A stretch of DNA of 64,000 nucleotides from Chitinophaga parva (GCF_003071345.1 NZ_QCYK01000002.1:1922001-1986000), one strand, 5' to 3'; positions 48,536 to 59,622 are shown, counted from the stretch's first letter. Program-made: numbers and translations. The notes: a model not told the origin generated them from the letters alone.

Positions 48536-50662
48536 ATGAAAGCTAGATTATTCCTCGTTGTGCTGTCGTGCTGGGCCATTACCACCCAGGCCCAGCGAAG
48601 TCCGTTTGATTATGTAAACCCGTTCCTCGGTACCGCCACCATCTGGGATGCCAAAGATGTAGGGTACACGCCCACCCATCGCACCTGGGGCGCAGAAGTG
48701 TTCCCCGGTGCATCCCGGCCCAATGCCATGGTGCAACTCACACCGGTCACCCAATTCCACAGCGGTTCCGGCTACCAGTATGAAGACACTACCATTTACG
48801 GTTTTGCCCATACCAGTAAGGGTCACTGGAACCTTTGCTACATTCCGCTGCTGCCCGCCACCACCGGCTTTACTGCAGACGACTATGCATCAGCGTATAG
48901 CCATAGCCGTGAGAGTGCCCATCCTGCTTACTACCAGGTATACCTGCAGCGCTATGATGTAAATGCAGCGCTCACCTCCACGCTTCGTTGCGGCTTTCAC
49001 CGCTATACGTTCAAAGCCGGCCAGCCGGAAAACGTGATCGCAGACCTGTCGGAATCCAATGAACGCGTGCACGACTGGAATATCCGCCAGCAGGATGACC
49101 ACGTGTTCACCGGCTACCAGCATGCCGGAGAGAAGATGTATTTCTATGCCGTGGCCAACCACCGCATTAGCCGTATTGACTCCCTGCAGGGACGGAAAAA
49201 GGTAGTGCCGGTGCTGCATTTTGAAAACGGGACAGGGGCGCTGGAGCTACGGATCGGCTTTTCGTTTGTAAGCATTAACAATGCAAAGGAAAACCTGGAA
49301 AAAGAAATAGGAAGGGATGCTTTTGAAACAGTGCGGGAAGGTGGTGCCAATACCTGGAATGCCTTGCTGTCTAAAATAAAGATCACGGGCGGCACGGAAC
49401 GGCAGCGGGGCTTATTCTATTCCTGCCTGTACCGTTCTTTCCTGTGGCCTGCTTTGCGCAGCGACATCAACGGCGATTTTACCAACAACAAAGGCGAAGT
49501 GGTGAACAAGGGATTTGATTACTACACAGAGCCATCCCTGTGGGACGATTACCGCAACAAGCTGGTATTACTTGGCCTCCTGGAACCCAGGGTAACGGCC
49601 AACGTGATCCAGTCGCTCATAGACAAGGGAGAGAAGACCGGCTTTATGCCCACCTTCTTCCATGGAGATCATGCAGCTGCATTTGTAGCAGGGTCTTACC
49701 TGCGCGGCATCCGCGGTTATGATGTGCAGCGCGCCTACCAGCAGTTGCTGCGCAATGCCACGGTAGAAGGCGGCACGCGCCCTTACATTACTGAATATGC
49801 CACCCGTGGTTACATCGCAGAAAAAGAAGTGGAGCACCCGGTAATAGAAACGGTGACCAAAGCCGCTGTGACCAAAACACTGGAATACGCCTACGATGAT
49901 TACGCCCTGGCCCAACTGGCCCATTCCCTGGGCGATACGGCTAACTACCGCATGCTGATGAAACGTACCGGCAATTACAAAAACGTCTTTGACCCATCCA
50001 CCCGCTTCATGCGGGGCCGCCTGGAAAACGGCGACTGGGTAAAAAATTTCAACCCGGATTATCCTTATTACGAATACATGTACCGCGAGGCAAACGCCTG
50101 GCAATCGTCCTTCTTTGCCCCGCATGACATGGATGGCCTGGTAAAACTGTTTCCCAGCAGGAAGGCCTTTGAGCAGAAAGTAGATTCCCTTTTCAGTTAT
50201 CCCTGGCAGGGCTATGAAGCGTACAATATTTCCGGCTTCATTGGCCAGTACACGCAGGGCAACCAGCCGGACCACAGCTATCCTTTCCTTTATTATTTCG
50301 TGGGCAGGCAGGAAAAATCACAGGTGATCCTGGACAGCATCCTGAATCATTTTTACGATATGGGGAAAGCACACCTGGCCTACTCCGGCATGGACGATGC
50401 CGGCGAAAATTCCAGCTGGTACGTATTTAACGCCATGGGCTTTTACCCGTTCTCTCCCGCAGATCCAAAGTATATCGTGTCTGTGCCACTGTTCGACAAA
50501 GTGGAAATGAAACTGGATAATGGTAAAACGTTTACCATCGTGAAGCAGGGAAAAGGAAAAAAGATCACGCACCTGGAGGTGGGGGGAAAGAAAATTACGG
50601 ACTATTACCTGCAGGATGCAGACCTGAAACAAGGGAAGACTTTGATGATCAGTACCCGCTGA
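48536..50662 (+). CDS. GH92 exo-alpha-mannosidase
   Basis: A 708-residue exported enzyme (signal peptide ending TTQAQ). The two-domain GH92 architecture is seen: N-terminal beta-sandwich with FLGTATIWD and GRPNAMVQLTPVTQ-like calcium region, and an (alpha/alpha)6 domain with PTFFHGDHAAAFVAGSYLRG, MFREANAW-like YREANAWQSS, and SGMDDAGENSSWYVFNAMGFYP. GH92 enzymes are calcium-dependent inverting mannosidases. It lies directly upstream of the HTCS but has its own terminator. Confidence 0.93.
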   Translation: MKARLFLVVLSCWAITTQAQRSPFDYVNPFLGTATIWDAKDVGYTPTHRTWGAEVFPGASRPNAMVQLTPVTQFHSGSGYQYEDTTIYGFAHTSKGHWNLCYIPLLPATTGFTADDYASAYSHSRESAHPAYYQVYLQRYDVNAALTSTLRCGFHRYTFKAGQPENVIADLSESNERVHDWNIRQQDDHVFTGYQHAGEKMYFYAVANHRISRIDSLQGRKKVVPVLHFENGTGALELRIGFSFVSINNAKENLEKEIGRDAFETVREGGANTWNALLSKIKITGGTERQRGLFYSCLYRSFLWPALRSDINGDFTNNKGEVVNKGFDYYTEPSLWDDYRNKLVLLGLLEPRVTANVIQSLIDKGEKTGFMPTFFHGDHAAAFVAGSYLRGIRGYDVQRAYQQLLRNATVEGGTRPYITEYATRGYIAEKEVEHPVIETVTKAAVTKTLEYAYDDYALAQLAHSLGDTANYRMLMKRTGNYKNVFDPSTRFMRGRLENGDWVKNFNPDYPYYEYMYREANAWQSSFFAPHDMDGLVKLFPSRKAFEQKVDSLFSYPWQGYEAYNISGFIGQYTQGNQPDHSYPFLYYFVGRQEKSQVILDSILNHFYDMGKAHLAYSGMDDAGENSSWYVFNAMGFYPFSPADPKYIVSVPLFDKVEMKLDNGKTFTIVKQGKGKKITHLEVGGKKITDYYLQDADLKQGKTLMISTR

Positions 50663-50684
50663 GGGTTATGACGGTGCTTTTTAA

Positions 50685-50717
50685 AGGCCCGTGCCGGATG
50701 GCGCGGGCTTTTTTTTT
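50685..50717 (+). terminator. Terminator after GH92 gene
   Basis: A 9-bp stem (50687-50695 with 50700-50708, one G-U pair) followed by nine T residues. It ends the GH92 transcript and overlaps an in-frame extension of the HTCS reading frame, which therefore should not be translated. Confidence 0.88.
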
Positions 50718-50741
50718 CCTATCTTTATCCCGTTCTACGTT

Positions 50742-53700
50742 ATGAAAATGATGCCCGTCATGAAACGCCACATCCTGCTGCTGTTAATATTATTGTGTTA
50801 TAGACACTTATTTGCGGACGAACGCCCGGTGCGCTACCTCGGTATTGAGCATGGGCTCTCCAACAATGCCGTGACCTGCATTTATCAGGATGCCAAAGGA
50901 TTTATGTGGTTTGGTACCTACGATGGGCTGAACCGCTATGACGGCTACTCTTTCAAGATCTTCCGCAATATCATTGGTGATACTACCTCCCTGGCAGACA
51001 ATGCCGTGTATAACCTGGCCGGAGGAAGCGATGGCGCCCTTTGGGTGGGCGGGCGCAAAGGCATCAGCATTTACGATCCCCAGCGCAATTTGTTTAGCCC
51101 TGCCTGGTACCAGTTACGCGGTGGAAAGGCCCTGCCGGTTACCAACAACATCCACCAGTTGCGCAGCACGCCCGGGGGCAGCATGATGGCAGGTACGGAA
51201 AATAACGGGCTGCTGGTGTTCAGCCCCGGCAATCATATAGGTAGCACTATACCGCTCCGCGGCAATTTACATTACGAAGTCACCGCTATTGAAACCTCCT
51301 GGATCTTTGTACAACACGAAGGGCTCTATCATTTCGATAGTACCTCCCATGCACTGGAACTGGTAAGCAGCAGCATCCGCCACGCTAACTGCCTGCAGGC
51401 AGATGCCCAGGGCCATCTCTGGCTGGGCAACGACAGTGGCTTATACCGGTACGACATTGCCACGCACCAGTTCTCACTTAACTATTGCCAGGATGTAAGC
51501 AAGATCGTAAGCCTTTGCCTGGACCGGCAAGGCACCCTCTGGGTGGCCCTGGATGGAGACGGGGTCATGACCCTGGCCCCCGGGGAAAGCAAGCTGGTAG
51601 CGCAACCGGGCATTAACAGCAATGCAATTTATGCAGTGTATGAAGATACAGACGGGCGCAAGTGGATCGGCTCCCTGCGCGGGGGCATCAACCTTATTGA
51701 AGCACATCAAAACCCTTTCAATACGCATCGTTTTGGCCCCCGGATGACCAGCAACTTTATGCTGTCCTTTGCGGAAGATGCCCATCACAACATCTGGATA
51801 GGCACGGACGGGGATGGCCTCCGCTACTGGGACCGCGCCCGTGATACCTACACCACTTACCAGCACGATCCGCAACAGGCAGGCAGCATTGGCAGCAACT
51901 TTATCACCAGCATCCTTGCGGATGACGACCAGTATGTATGGGTGTCCACCTGGTTTGCCGGGGTGCACCGTTTTGATCCCCGCACCAAAACCTTTGAGCA
52001 TTTTACCATGTACAATCCCGTCACCAAAGCGGAAGAGAAAAATGCATGGCTCCTCTACAAAGACCGCCAGCAAAGGCTTTGGGCCAGCACCTCTAATAAC
52101 GGTACCCTCTATATTTTTAACAAGGCCCTGCATAAGTTCGAGATCTTTGACCCCGCCATTTCCAATGTGCAGTGCATGGCGGAAGACGCCCGGGGCCAGC
52201 TCTGGGCGGGCGATTACTCATCGCTCATCCTCATAGACCCGGTACACAAACGGCATAAGATCTTCAAGCTGGGCTACACCGTGCGCAGCCTGCATGAGGA
52301 CCGCTACGGCAATTTCTGGGTGGGCACGGAGAGTGGGGGATTGCTGCGCTTTGTCCGCAGCACCGGCCGCTTTGAGCGCTTCACTACCGCAGCTGGGCTG
52401 CCGGGCAATTCCATCCTCCGCATACTGGAAGATGAGCGCGGCCACCTCTGGGTCAGTACTTTCAGCGGCTTGTCCTGCTTTGATCCCCAACACAAAGTGT
52501 TCCGCAACTTTACACAATCAGACGGGCTGCAGAGCAACCAGTTCACCTTCAACGCGGCTTTAAAGACCAGTGCCGGGGAAATGCTCTTTGGCGGCATTAA
52601 GGGTTTCAATATTTTTTACCCGGACCGGGTGCGGGAAGACACGGCACCATTGCGGCTTTTCATTGACAATATCCGGGTAGACAACAAGCCGGTGCCTATT
52701 GCCGGTAGCCTTACCATCCCGTATAACAAAGCCTCCCTGGCCTTTGACTTCGTGGCGCTGGAATATACAGCGCCGGATAAGATCAGCTACGCCTGGTTCC
52801 TGGAAGGCTGGGATAAGAACTGGACCTACAGCGGTTCCCTGCGCCAGGCCATTTACACCCACCTGCAGGAAGGGATGTATGTGCTGCATGTCATGGCATC
52901 CAACGGTGCCGGGCGCTGGACGGGCGTGGCAAAGACCATCCGCATCATTGTACTGCCTCCCTGGTACCGCAGCTGGTGGGCGTACACGGCGTATGTGCTC
53001 CTGGTATTTTTTACCGTGTACGGGTATGTGAAGTATAAACAACGCCAGGAACGCCTGCGCTATGAGGTACAACTGGCGCGGGTGGAAAAAGAAAAAGAGA
53101 AAGACCTCAATGAGAAAAAGCTGTCTTTCTTTACCCATGTATCCCATGAATTCCGCACCCCGCTCACGCTCATCATCAATCCCCTGAAAGCCGCGCTGCA
53201 AAAGGGCGCCAGCCCCGATGACCTGGGCACCATTTACCGCAATGCGCGCCGCCTTCTCAGCCTCGTGGACCAGTTGCTCCTGTTCCGCAAGGCAGATACC
53301 GGGGCAGACCAGCTGCATATCAGCACCCTGGACATGCGGGAACTTTGCCAGGAGGTATATGCCTGTTTTTTACAACAGGCCCGCAGTAAGCAGATCCACT
53401 ACTCCTTCACCTGCGATGCCCCGTCCCTGCCACTCTTTGGCGATGCGGAAAAACTGGAGATCGCGCTGTTTAATTTATTGTCCAACGCGTTTAAATTCAC
53501 CCCGGACCAGGGGCGTATAGCCGTTACCGTTACACCGGAGGATGGCGGTGTATGCATCGTGGTGCAGGACAGCGGGAGTGGCATTGCACCGGAAGCGGGG
53601 CGGCGCATCTTTGAAAAATTCCGCCAGGGTGAAAGGGGCAAGCAGTCCGGGTTCGGCATTGGCCTGTACCTGGTACGGCATTTTATTGAAAGCCACCAGG

Positions 53701-54695
53701 GCCGCGTACAATATGAAAGTACGCCGGGGCAGGGCACTACTTTTACCGTGTACCTGCCGGAGGGCATAGCGCCTGCCGGCTCCCTGCCGGAAAAGTGTGG
53801 TAAGCCGGAACTGCTGGAAGAGCTGATGGAAGAAGCCCTGCCAGCCACGGACGCCCAGCCGGCCAGCCCGGCCAGTGCCGGGGCCCTGGTGTCTGAAAAG
53901 CAAAGCCTCCTTATTATAGATGACCAGCCGGAAATGCGGCGCTACCTGCAACAGCTTTTCCGCGACTCCTTTATCATATATGAAGCCGCCGATGGGGAAA
54001 GCGGCCTTGCCCTGGCCCAGCGCTGCCAGCCAGACCTGGTGATCAGCGACGTGGAAATGGAGGGCATGGATGGCATCGCCCTCTGCGCCCAGCTCAAGGC
54101 CAGCGAGGCCCTGGGCCATATCCCCGTGGTGCTGCTCACCGCCGGTACGCGCGATGAGACCCGGCTGGAAGGCATCAGCGGCGGGGCGGACGATTATATT
54201 ACCAAACCCTTTGCCGATGAAATGCTGCTGGCCCGCGTGCACACCCTCCTGAAAAACCGCCAGTTGCTGCGCCAGTATTTCTTTGACCGCATCACCCTCC
54301 GGGAAAGCAGCGTGAAGGTGCCGGCAGCATACCGGGATTTCCTGAAACGCTGCATCGAGATCGTGGAGGATAACCTGGACAAGGACGATTTCCAGGTAAA
54401 AAAGCTGGCCATGGCCCTGGGCATGAGCCACTCTGGCCTGTACCGCAAGGTGAAGGCCATCTCCGGGCAATCCATCAACGCCTTCGTGCGCTCCATCCGC
54501 CTGCGCCGGGCCGCCGTGCTCATGATCCGTGAAAATTACAACGTAAACCAGGCCGCCTTCCAGGTAGGCATCAGTGATCCCAAATATTTCCGGGAGCAGT
54601 TTGCCCGCCTGTTTGGGATGAACCCCAGCGCTTACATCCGGCGTTACCGCAATACATTCAGTGGTGAACTGAACCTGGTAAAAGGGGAGGATTGA
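50742..54695 (+). CDS. Hybrid two-component system regulator (HTCS) of the PUL
   Basis: A 1317-residue single-protein regulator: signal/anchor (about 8-25), periplasmic double beta-propeller of Reg_prop repeats (about 30-640, units such as GTYDGLNRYDGYSF), Y_Y_Y domain (about 660-740), membrane segment (about 750-770), HisKA (THVSHEFRTP), HATPase (NLLSNAFKFTPDQG, GFGIGLYLVRHF), receiver (LLIIDDQPEMRRYLQQ, VISDVEMEGMDG) and AraC-type HTH (about 1200-1305). The sensor binds a glycan fragment in the periplasm and the AraC domain activates the adjacent susC. The start at 50742 is used because the upstream terminator overlaps earlier in-frame codons; ATG 50760 is also possible. Confidence 0.94.
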   Translation: MKMMPVMKRHILLLLILLCYRHLFADERPVRYLGIEHGLSNNAVTCIYQDAKGFMWFGTYDGLNRYDGYSFKIFRNIIGDTTSLADNAVYNLAGGSDGALWVGGRKGISIYDPQRNLFSPAWYQLRGGKALPVTNNIHQLRSTPGGSMMAGTENNGLLVFSPGNHIGSTIPLRGNLHYEVTAIETSWIFVQHEGLYHFDSTSHALELVSSSIRHANCLQADAQGHLWLGNDSGLYRYDIATHQFSLNYCQDVSKIVSLCLDRQGTLWVALDGDGVMTLAPGESKLVAQPGINSNAIYAVYEDTDGRKWIGSLRGGINLIEAHQNPFNTHRFGPRMTSNFMLSFAEDAHHNIWIGTDGDGLRYWDRARDTYTTYQHDPQQAGSIGSNFITSILADDDQYVWVSTWFAGVHRFDPRTKTFEHFTMYNPVTKAEEKNAWLLYKDRQQRLWASTSNNGTLYIFNKALHKFEIFDPAISNVQCMAEDARGQLWAGDYSSLILIDPVHKRHKIFKLGYTVRSLHEDRYGNFWVGTESGGLLRFVRSTGRFERFTTAAGLPGNSILRILEDERGHLWVSTFSGLSCFDPQHKVFRNFTQSDGLQSNQFTFNAALKTSAGEMLFGGIKGFNIFYPDRVREDTAPLRLFIDNIRVDNKPVPIAGSLTIPYNKASLAFDFVALEYTAPDKISYAWFLEGWDKNWTYSGSLRQAIYTHLQEGMYVLHVMASNGAGRWTGVAKTIRIIVLPPWYRSWWAYTAYVLLVFFTVYGYVKYKQRQERLRYEVQLARVEKEKEKDLNEKKLSFFTHVSHEFRTPLTLIINPLKAALQKGASPDDLGTIYRNARRLLSLVDQLLLFRKADTGADQLHISTLDMRELCQEVYACFLQQARSKQIHYSFTCDAPSLPLFGDAEKLEIALFNLLSNAFKFTPDQGRIAVTVTPEDGGVCIVVQDSGSGIAPEAGRRIFEKFRQGERGKQSGFGIGLYLVRHFIESHQGRVQYESTPGQGTTFTVYLPEGIAPAGSLPEKCGKPELLEELMEEALPATDAQPASPASAGALVSEKQSLLIIDDQPEMRRYLQQLFRDSFIIYEAADGESGLALAQRCQPDLVISDVEMEGMDGIALCAQLKASEALGHIPVVLLTAGTRDETRLEGISGGADDYITKPFADEMLLARVHTLLKNRQLLRQYFFDRITLRESSVKVPAAYRDFLKRCIEIVEDNLDKDDFQVKKLAMALGMSHSGLYRKVKAISGQSINAFVRSIRLRRAAVLMIRENYNVNQAAFQVGISDPKYFREQFARLFGMNPSAYIRRYRNTFSGELNLVKGED

Positions 54696-54836
54696 TCAAT
54701 TTCCCCCCTTCTTTGACGAGTTTATACCCGCTCTTCCGGCCCTTTGCCTGCTAACATTGCAGGAGCAAAACGCCCGGGCCGTCCCAAACGGTCCCGGCAC
54801 GTGCCACTTATTTTCACTCACATCAAGAATGCCATC

Positions 54837-57800
54837 ATGAGACGATTCCACGTTATGGACGGCGGTACCCGGCAAGCCCGGGTGCGGCCCCTGCTCCTCA
54901 GCATGTTGCTGCTATTTACAGGCACTACCCTGTACGCACAAAACATCCCGGTAACCGGTAAGGTGACCACTGCAGACGGCCCGGTGCCCGGCGTCAGCAT
55001 TTCCGTAAAAGGCGCTTCCACTTATTCACAGACCGATGAAAAAGGACAATTCAAGATCAATGCAGGCCCGCATGATACACTGGTCTTTACCCACGTGGCC
55101 TACGGTACCAAACTGGTAGCCGTGAACGGGCACACGACCGTGAACGCCCTGCTGGAAGACAATAATAAAGCCCTGGGTGAAGTAGTGGTAACGGGTTATA
55201 CCGCCCAGAAGAAGGCCACCCTCACCGGCTCCATTTCCGTGATAAAAGGTGCAGACCTGGTAAAGAGCCCCCAGCCCAATGTGTCTAACGCACTGGCTGG
55301 CCGCTTCTCCGGTGTGATCGCTAACAACCGTTCCGGGGAGCCGGGTTACGACGGCTCCAGCTTCACCATCCGTGGCCTGGCCACTACCGGCAGCAATGAT
55401 GTGCTCATCGTAGTGGATGGGGTGCCCGGCCAGATAGGTGGCATGGAACGCCTGGACCCGAACGATATTGAAAGTATCTCTGTGCTCAAAGACGCATCGG
55501 CCGCTATTTATGGTAGCCGCGCGGCAAACGGGGTAGTGCTGATCACCACCAAACGTGGTAAAACCGGCAAACCCCAGATCTCTTACAGCTTCAACCAGGG
55601 CTTCTCTTCGCCTACCCGGCTGCCCCACATGGCTGATGCGGCCACTTACGCCGCGCTGCAGAACGAGATCCAGTATTATGACAACCCGGCCGGCGGTATG
55701 AACCAGTTCTACACCGATGCACAGATCCAGCAATTCCGGGATGGCAGCGATCCGGTTAACTACCCGAACACAGACTGGCAAAAAGCCACGTTGAAGAACA
55801 CCGCCCTGCAAAGCCAGCATAGCCTGTCTGTAACCGGCGGGTCTGAGAACGTACACTATTATATCTCCGGTGGGCTTATCAGCCAGGACGGCATTTACCG
55901 CCATGGCGTAACGAAGTATAACCAGTATAATTTCCGTTCTAATATCGATGCAAACATCACGGACCGTTTTAAGGTAAGCCTTTACCTGTCTGGCCGCGAG
56001 GAAGACCGCAGGTATCCGGAGACCAGCGCCGGCGATATTTTCCGTTCCATCTACCGCGCATACCCCACGGTGGCGGCGCGCTATCCGAACGGGCTGCCCA
56101 CTACCGGTATTGAAAACAACAACCCGGTGATGCAGGTGACCGATGCAGGTGGTACGGACCAGAATCCTACCCAGGTATTTAACGGTATCCTGAAAGGCGC
56201 GTACCAGCTGCCTTTGCCGGGATTGAGCATCGATGGTTTCTTCTCGCTGGATAAGTCCTGGAGCTTCAATAAATCTTTTGCTACGCCTTATAACGTGTAC
56301 AGCTATGATGCAGCCGGCAATACCTACAACAAAGTAGTGGTGGGTGGTTCTGCCGGCCTGGCCAGCTTGTACGAAAGCCAGTTGAACCGCCAGCTGGTAA
56401 CGTCCAACATTAAGTTGAACTATGTACGCCAGATCCGCTTCCACAATATCAACGCATTTATCGGCTACGAACAAAGCCGCACCAGGCAGGATAGCCTGGG
56501 CGCGTCCCGCCTCAACTTCCCGTCTTCACTAACGCCTGAACTTTCACAAGGTGGCGCCGCGGCAGAAGATAAGGACAACGGTGGCAGCAGCTATAACTAT
56601 ACCCGCAAAAGCTACCTTGGCCGCCTGGCTTATAACTACGCGGAAAAATACCTGCTGGAAGCGCAGATGCGTATTGATGGGTCCTCCACTTTCCCCGACG
56701 GGCACCAGTATGGGTATTTCCCCTCTGTGAGCGCAGGGTGGCGCATTTCAAAGGAAGACTGGTTTGCCAATAACAACGTGGTGAACGACCTGAAACTGCG
56801 CGGCTCTTACGGTACACTGGGTAATGATAACGTAGGCCTGTTCCAGTATTACGATAACTATTCTTTCGTCAACCAGTATGTGATCGATGGGAAGATCCAT
56901 CCCGGCATTACGCTCACCAAACTGGCCAATCCCAACATTACCTGGGAAACCGCCCGCAAGCTGGACGTAGGCCTGAATGCCACGGTGTTCGGGCACTTTG
57001 ACCTGGAGGCCATTTACTTCCAGCAGAAACGCAAGAACATCCTCACGCCCCGCAATGCTTCCATCCCCCAGGTATCCGGTATCGTAAACCCTTATGGCGG
57101 CGATCCGCTGGTGCCGGCAGAGAACATTGGCCAGGTGAACAGCAACGGCTTTGAAGGTACACTAGGATATAACAACAGGGCCGGTGATTTTCATTATGGC
57201 GTAACGGCCAATTTCACGTATGCCAAAAGCAAAGTGATCTTCATTGACGAAGCAGCCGGTGCACTGGGCTACCAGCGCCAGACCGGCAAACCGCTGAACA
57301 CCATGTTGCTTTACAATGCCATCGGCATTTTCCGCACGCAGCAGGACCTGGACAAATATCCCCACCTGCCCGGCGCACAGCTGGGAGACCTCATCTACCA
57401 GGACTACAACGGCGATAAGCAGATCACAGCAGATGACATGACCCGTACCAAATACGGTAACATCCCCGAGATCACGTATGGCCTGGTGCTCAATGCCAGC
57501 TACAAAAATGTGGACGTGGCAATGGTGTTTGCCGGCCAGCAACACGTAAACCAGTACGTACTGCCGGAATCCGGTACCGTGGGTAATTTCTACAGCTCCT
57601 GGGCAGATAACCGCTGGAGCCCCACGCATACGGATGGTACTTACCCACGTGTAGACGACCGCGCCTCTTCTTCCATTAACGGTGGCTTGTATAACAATAC
57701 ATTCTGGTATAACAACGCGGCTTTCCTGCGTATGAAGAACATGGAAGTGGGCTACAATTTCTCCCCGCGCCTGCTCTCCGGTATCAGGATCGCGGCCATC

Positions 57801-57935
57801 CGCGTGTACGCCAGTGGCTTCAACCTCTTCACCATTACCAAGGTGAAAGATTATGATCCGGAAGGCAACAACGGCAGCGGCCAGTTCTACCCGCAGCAAC
57901 GCATCTTCAACCTGGGCCTGAATGTTAAATTCTAA
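54837..57935 (+). CDS. SusC/RagA-family TonB-dependent transporter of the PUL
   Basis: A 1032-residue outer-membrane transporter starting at ATG 54837 (signal peptide SMLLLFTGTTLYAQ). CarboxypepD-reg-like domain (about 28-105), TonB-box region GEVVVTGYTAQ, plug with GRFSGVIANNRSGEPG and LKDASAAIYGSRAANGVVLITTKRG, barrel to the end, finishing LGLNVKF. It is the first structural gene 141 bases after the HTCS, so that gap should contain its activated promoter. It imports glycan fragments with the SusD protein. Confidence 0.95.
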   Translation: MRRFHVMDGGTRQARVRPLLLSMLLLFTGTTLYAQNIPVTGKVTTADGPVPGVSISVKGASTYSQTDEKGQFKINAGPHDTLVFTHVAYGTKLVAVNGHTTVNALLEDNNKALGEVVVTGYTAQKKATLTGSISVIKGADLVKSPQPNVSNALAGRFSGVIANNRSGEPGYDGSSFTIRGLATTGSNDVLIVVDGVPGQIGGMERLDPNDIESISVLKDASAAIYGSRAANGVVLITTKRGKTGKPQISYSFNQGFSSPTRLPHMADAATYAALQNEIQYYDNPAGGMNQFYTDAQIQQFRDGSDPVNYPNTDWQKATLKNTALQSQHSLSVTGGSENVHYYISGGLISQDGIYRHGVTKYNQYNFRSNIDANITDRFKVSLYLSGREEDRRYPETSAGDIFRSIYRAYPTVAARYPNGLPTTGIENNNPVMQVTDAGGTDQNPTQVFNGILKGAYQLPLPGLSIDGFFSLDKSWSFNKSFATPYNVYSYDAAGNTYNKVVVGGSAGLASLYESQLNRQLVTSNIKLNYVRQIRFHNINAFIGYEQSRTRQDSLGASRLNFPSSLTPELSQGGAAAEDKDNGGSSYNYTRKSYLGRLAYNYAEKYLLEAQMRIDGSSTFPDGHQYGYFPSVSAGWRISKEDWFANNNVVNDLKLRGSYGTLGNDNVGLFQYYDNYSFVNQYVIDGKIHPGITLTKLANPNITWETARKLDVGLNATVFGHFDLEAIYFQQKRKNILTPRNASIPQVSGIVNPYGGDPLVPAENIGQVNSNGFEGTLGYNNRAGDFHYGVTANFTYAKSKVIFIDEAAGALGYQRQTGKPLNTMLLYNAIGIFRTQQDLDKYPHLPGAQLGDLIYQDYNGDKQITADDMTRTKYGNIPEITYGLVLNASYKNVDVAMVFAGQQHVNQYVLPESGTVGNFYSSWADNRWSPTHTDGTYPRVDDRASSSINGGLYNNTFWYNNAAFLRMKNMEVGYNFSPRLLSGIRIAAIRVYASGFNLFTITKVKDYDPEGNNGSGQFYPQQRIFNLGLNVKF

Positions 57936-57938
57936 AAA

Positions 57939-59603
57939 ATGAAAACCATGAAGCAACATATCATTCTACTGGCGCTGGCCTTCCTGGGGCTTACGGCCTG
58001 TAAGAAAAATTTCCTGGATGTAACCGCTACAGACCGCGTGTCTAACATTGCACTGATCAGCGATTCCGCGTTGTTCCAGGATTACGTGATCAACCGGTAC
58101 CTGGGCGTAAAACTCCAGGATAAGGAAGCAGAAGGAACGCTGCCCGGCTTTGGGCGCGGCTTTGAATATGCCATGTGGAGCTCCCTTACGGATGAATCTA
58201 TTTACAACAATGACGATAACACCTGGCTTATTCAGCGGGGACAGCTGGCGCCGGAAAATACCGGTATTGCCGGCACCCTGTGGGGCCGCAGCTACCGCGG
58301 CATCCGCGAGTGCAACTATGGATTGCACTATGTAGACAGCCTGCAGTGCAGCAACGAACTGAAAACCCGCCTGAAGGCAGAGCTGCATTTTATCCGCGGC
58401 TTCCGCTACCTGGACCTCATCCGTAACTATGGCGGTGTGGTGATCGTGAACGATACGGTGTACCAGATGGAAGATGATTATTCAAAAGCTGAAGTTTACC
58501 AGAAATCGAGCCTGGCAGATTGCATAAAATACGCGGTGGCGGAGATGGACGCCGCTGCCGCGGGGTTACCGGTTGACAATAACGGCAACTGGGCCCTGGG
58601 CCGCGCTACAAAAGGCGCTGCCCTGGCACTCAAGGCGAGATTACTGCTGTATGCGGCCAGCCCACTGTACAACGTGGGTACATGGGCTGATGCCGCTGCG
58701 GCAGCAAAAGCAGTGATAGACCTGAAGAAGTATTCCCTGGAAAGCAACTATGGCAGCCTGTTCCTGAACAGCAACAGCAACGAGATCATCTTTGAAAGGC
58801 TCTACGCCATCAACGCCCGTCACGTGTGCCTGGAAATTTCCAATGGCCCCAATGGTTATAACGGCTGGGCAGGCAACACACCCCTGCAAAACCTCGTGGA
58901 TGCCTACCAGATGGACAATGGTAAAGACATTACCGACGCCACTTCCGGCTTTGACGCTAAAAACCCCTACCTGCACCGCGACCCGCGCTTTTACGCCACC
59001 ATCCTGTATAATGGCGCCATCTACCGTGGCGACACAGTGCAGATCTACACGCCCGGGGGGAAAGACAGCAAAGACGGGCCGTCCAACTGGAACACCACCA
59101 AAACCGGCTACTACCTGAAGAAGTTCATGGACGATAAAAATCCTATCGACAATCCCTGGAACGTGGCAGGCCTGCAACCCTGGATCTACTGCCGCTACGC
59201 GGAAATCCTGCTGGACTACGCAGAAGCACAGAACATGGCCGCAGGACCGGATGCTACGGTGTATGATGCCATCTGGCAGATCCGCAAACGCGCCGGTATG
59301 CCGGCCCTGCCCGCGGGCCTTTCCCAAAGCCAGATGATCGATGCCATCCGCAGGGAAAGACAAGTGGAACTGGCCTTTGAAGAGCACCGCTTCTATGATG
59401 TAAGACGCTGGAAGATTGCCGATGTAACAGAAAATGCGCCCGCCTATGGCGTGGATGTAACGAAGAGCGGCAACACCTTTACTTACACCCGCAAAGTAGC
59501 GCTGGGCGGCCGCCTGTTTGCCGCCAAGAACTATTTCCTGCCCATTCCCCGCACGGAGATCCAGGCGTCTAACAGCCAGCTGCAACAAACTACCGGGTAC
59601 TGA
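57939..59603 (+). CDS. SusD/RagB-family glycan-binding lipoprotein of the PUL
   Basis: A 554-residue lipoprotein with lipobox LGLTAC (Cys about 21). The SusD fold is seen as helices with RGFRYLDLIRNYGGVVIV and the C-terminal RRERQVELAFEEHRFYDVRRWK plus KNYFLPIPRTEIQASNSQL. It starts 3 bases after the SusC stop, so the two are translationally coupled. It binds the glycan at the cell surface and caps SusC. Confidence 0.95.
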   Translation: MKTMKQHIILLALAFLGLTACKKNFLDVTATDRVSNIALISDSALFQDYVINRYLGVKLQDKEAEGTLPGFGRGFEYAMWSSLTDESIYNNDDNTWLIQRGQLAPENTGIAGTLWGRSYRGIRECNYGLHYVDSLQCSNELKTRLKAELHFIRGFRYLDLIRNYGGVVIVNDTVYQMEDDYSKAEVYQKSSLADCIKYAVAEMDAAAAGLPVDNNGNWALGRATKGAALALKARLLLYAASPLYNVGTWADAAAAAKAVIDLKKYSLESNYGSLFLNSNSNEIIFERLYAINARHVCLEISNGPNGYNGWAGNTPLQNLVDAYQMDNGKDITDATSGFDAKNPYLHRDPRFYATILYNGAIYRGDTVQIYTPGGKDSKDGPSNWNTTKTGYYLKKFMDDKNPIDNPWNVAGLQPWIYCRYAEILLDYAEAQNMAAGPDATVYDAIWQIRKRAGMPALPAGLSQSQMIDAIRRERQVELAFEEHRFYDVRRWKIADVTENAPAYGVDVTKSGNTFTYTRKVALGGRLFAAKNYFLPIPRTEIQASNSQLQQTTGY

Positions 59604-59622
59604 TTATTTTTTATTATTTTTT

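Noticed and set aside
50691..50741. Earlier start for the HTCS
   Set aside because: Those codons are made from the terminator hairpin and its T-run (GFFFPIF), so they are most likely untranslated.
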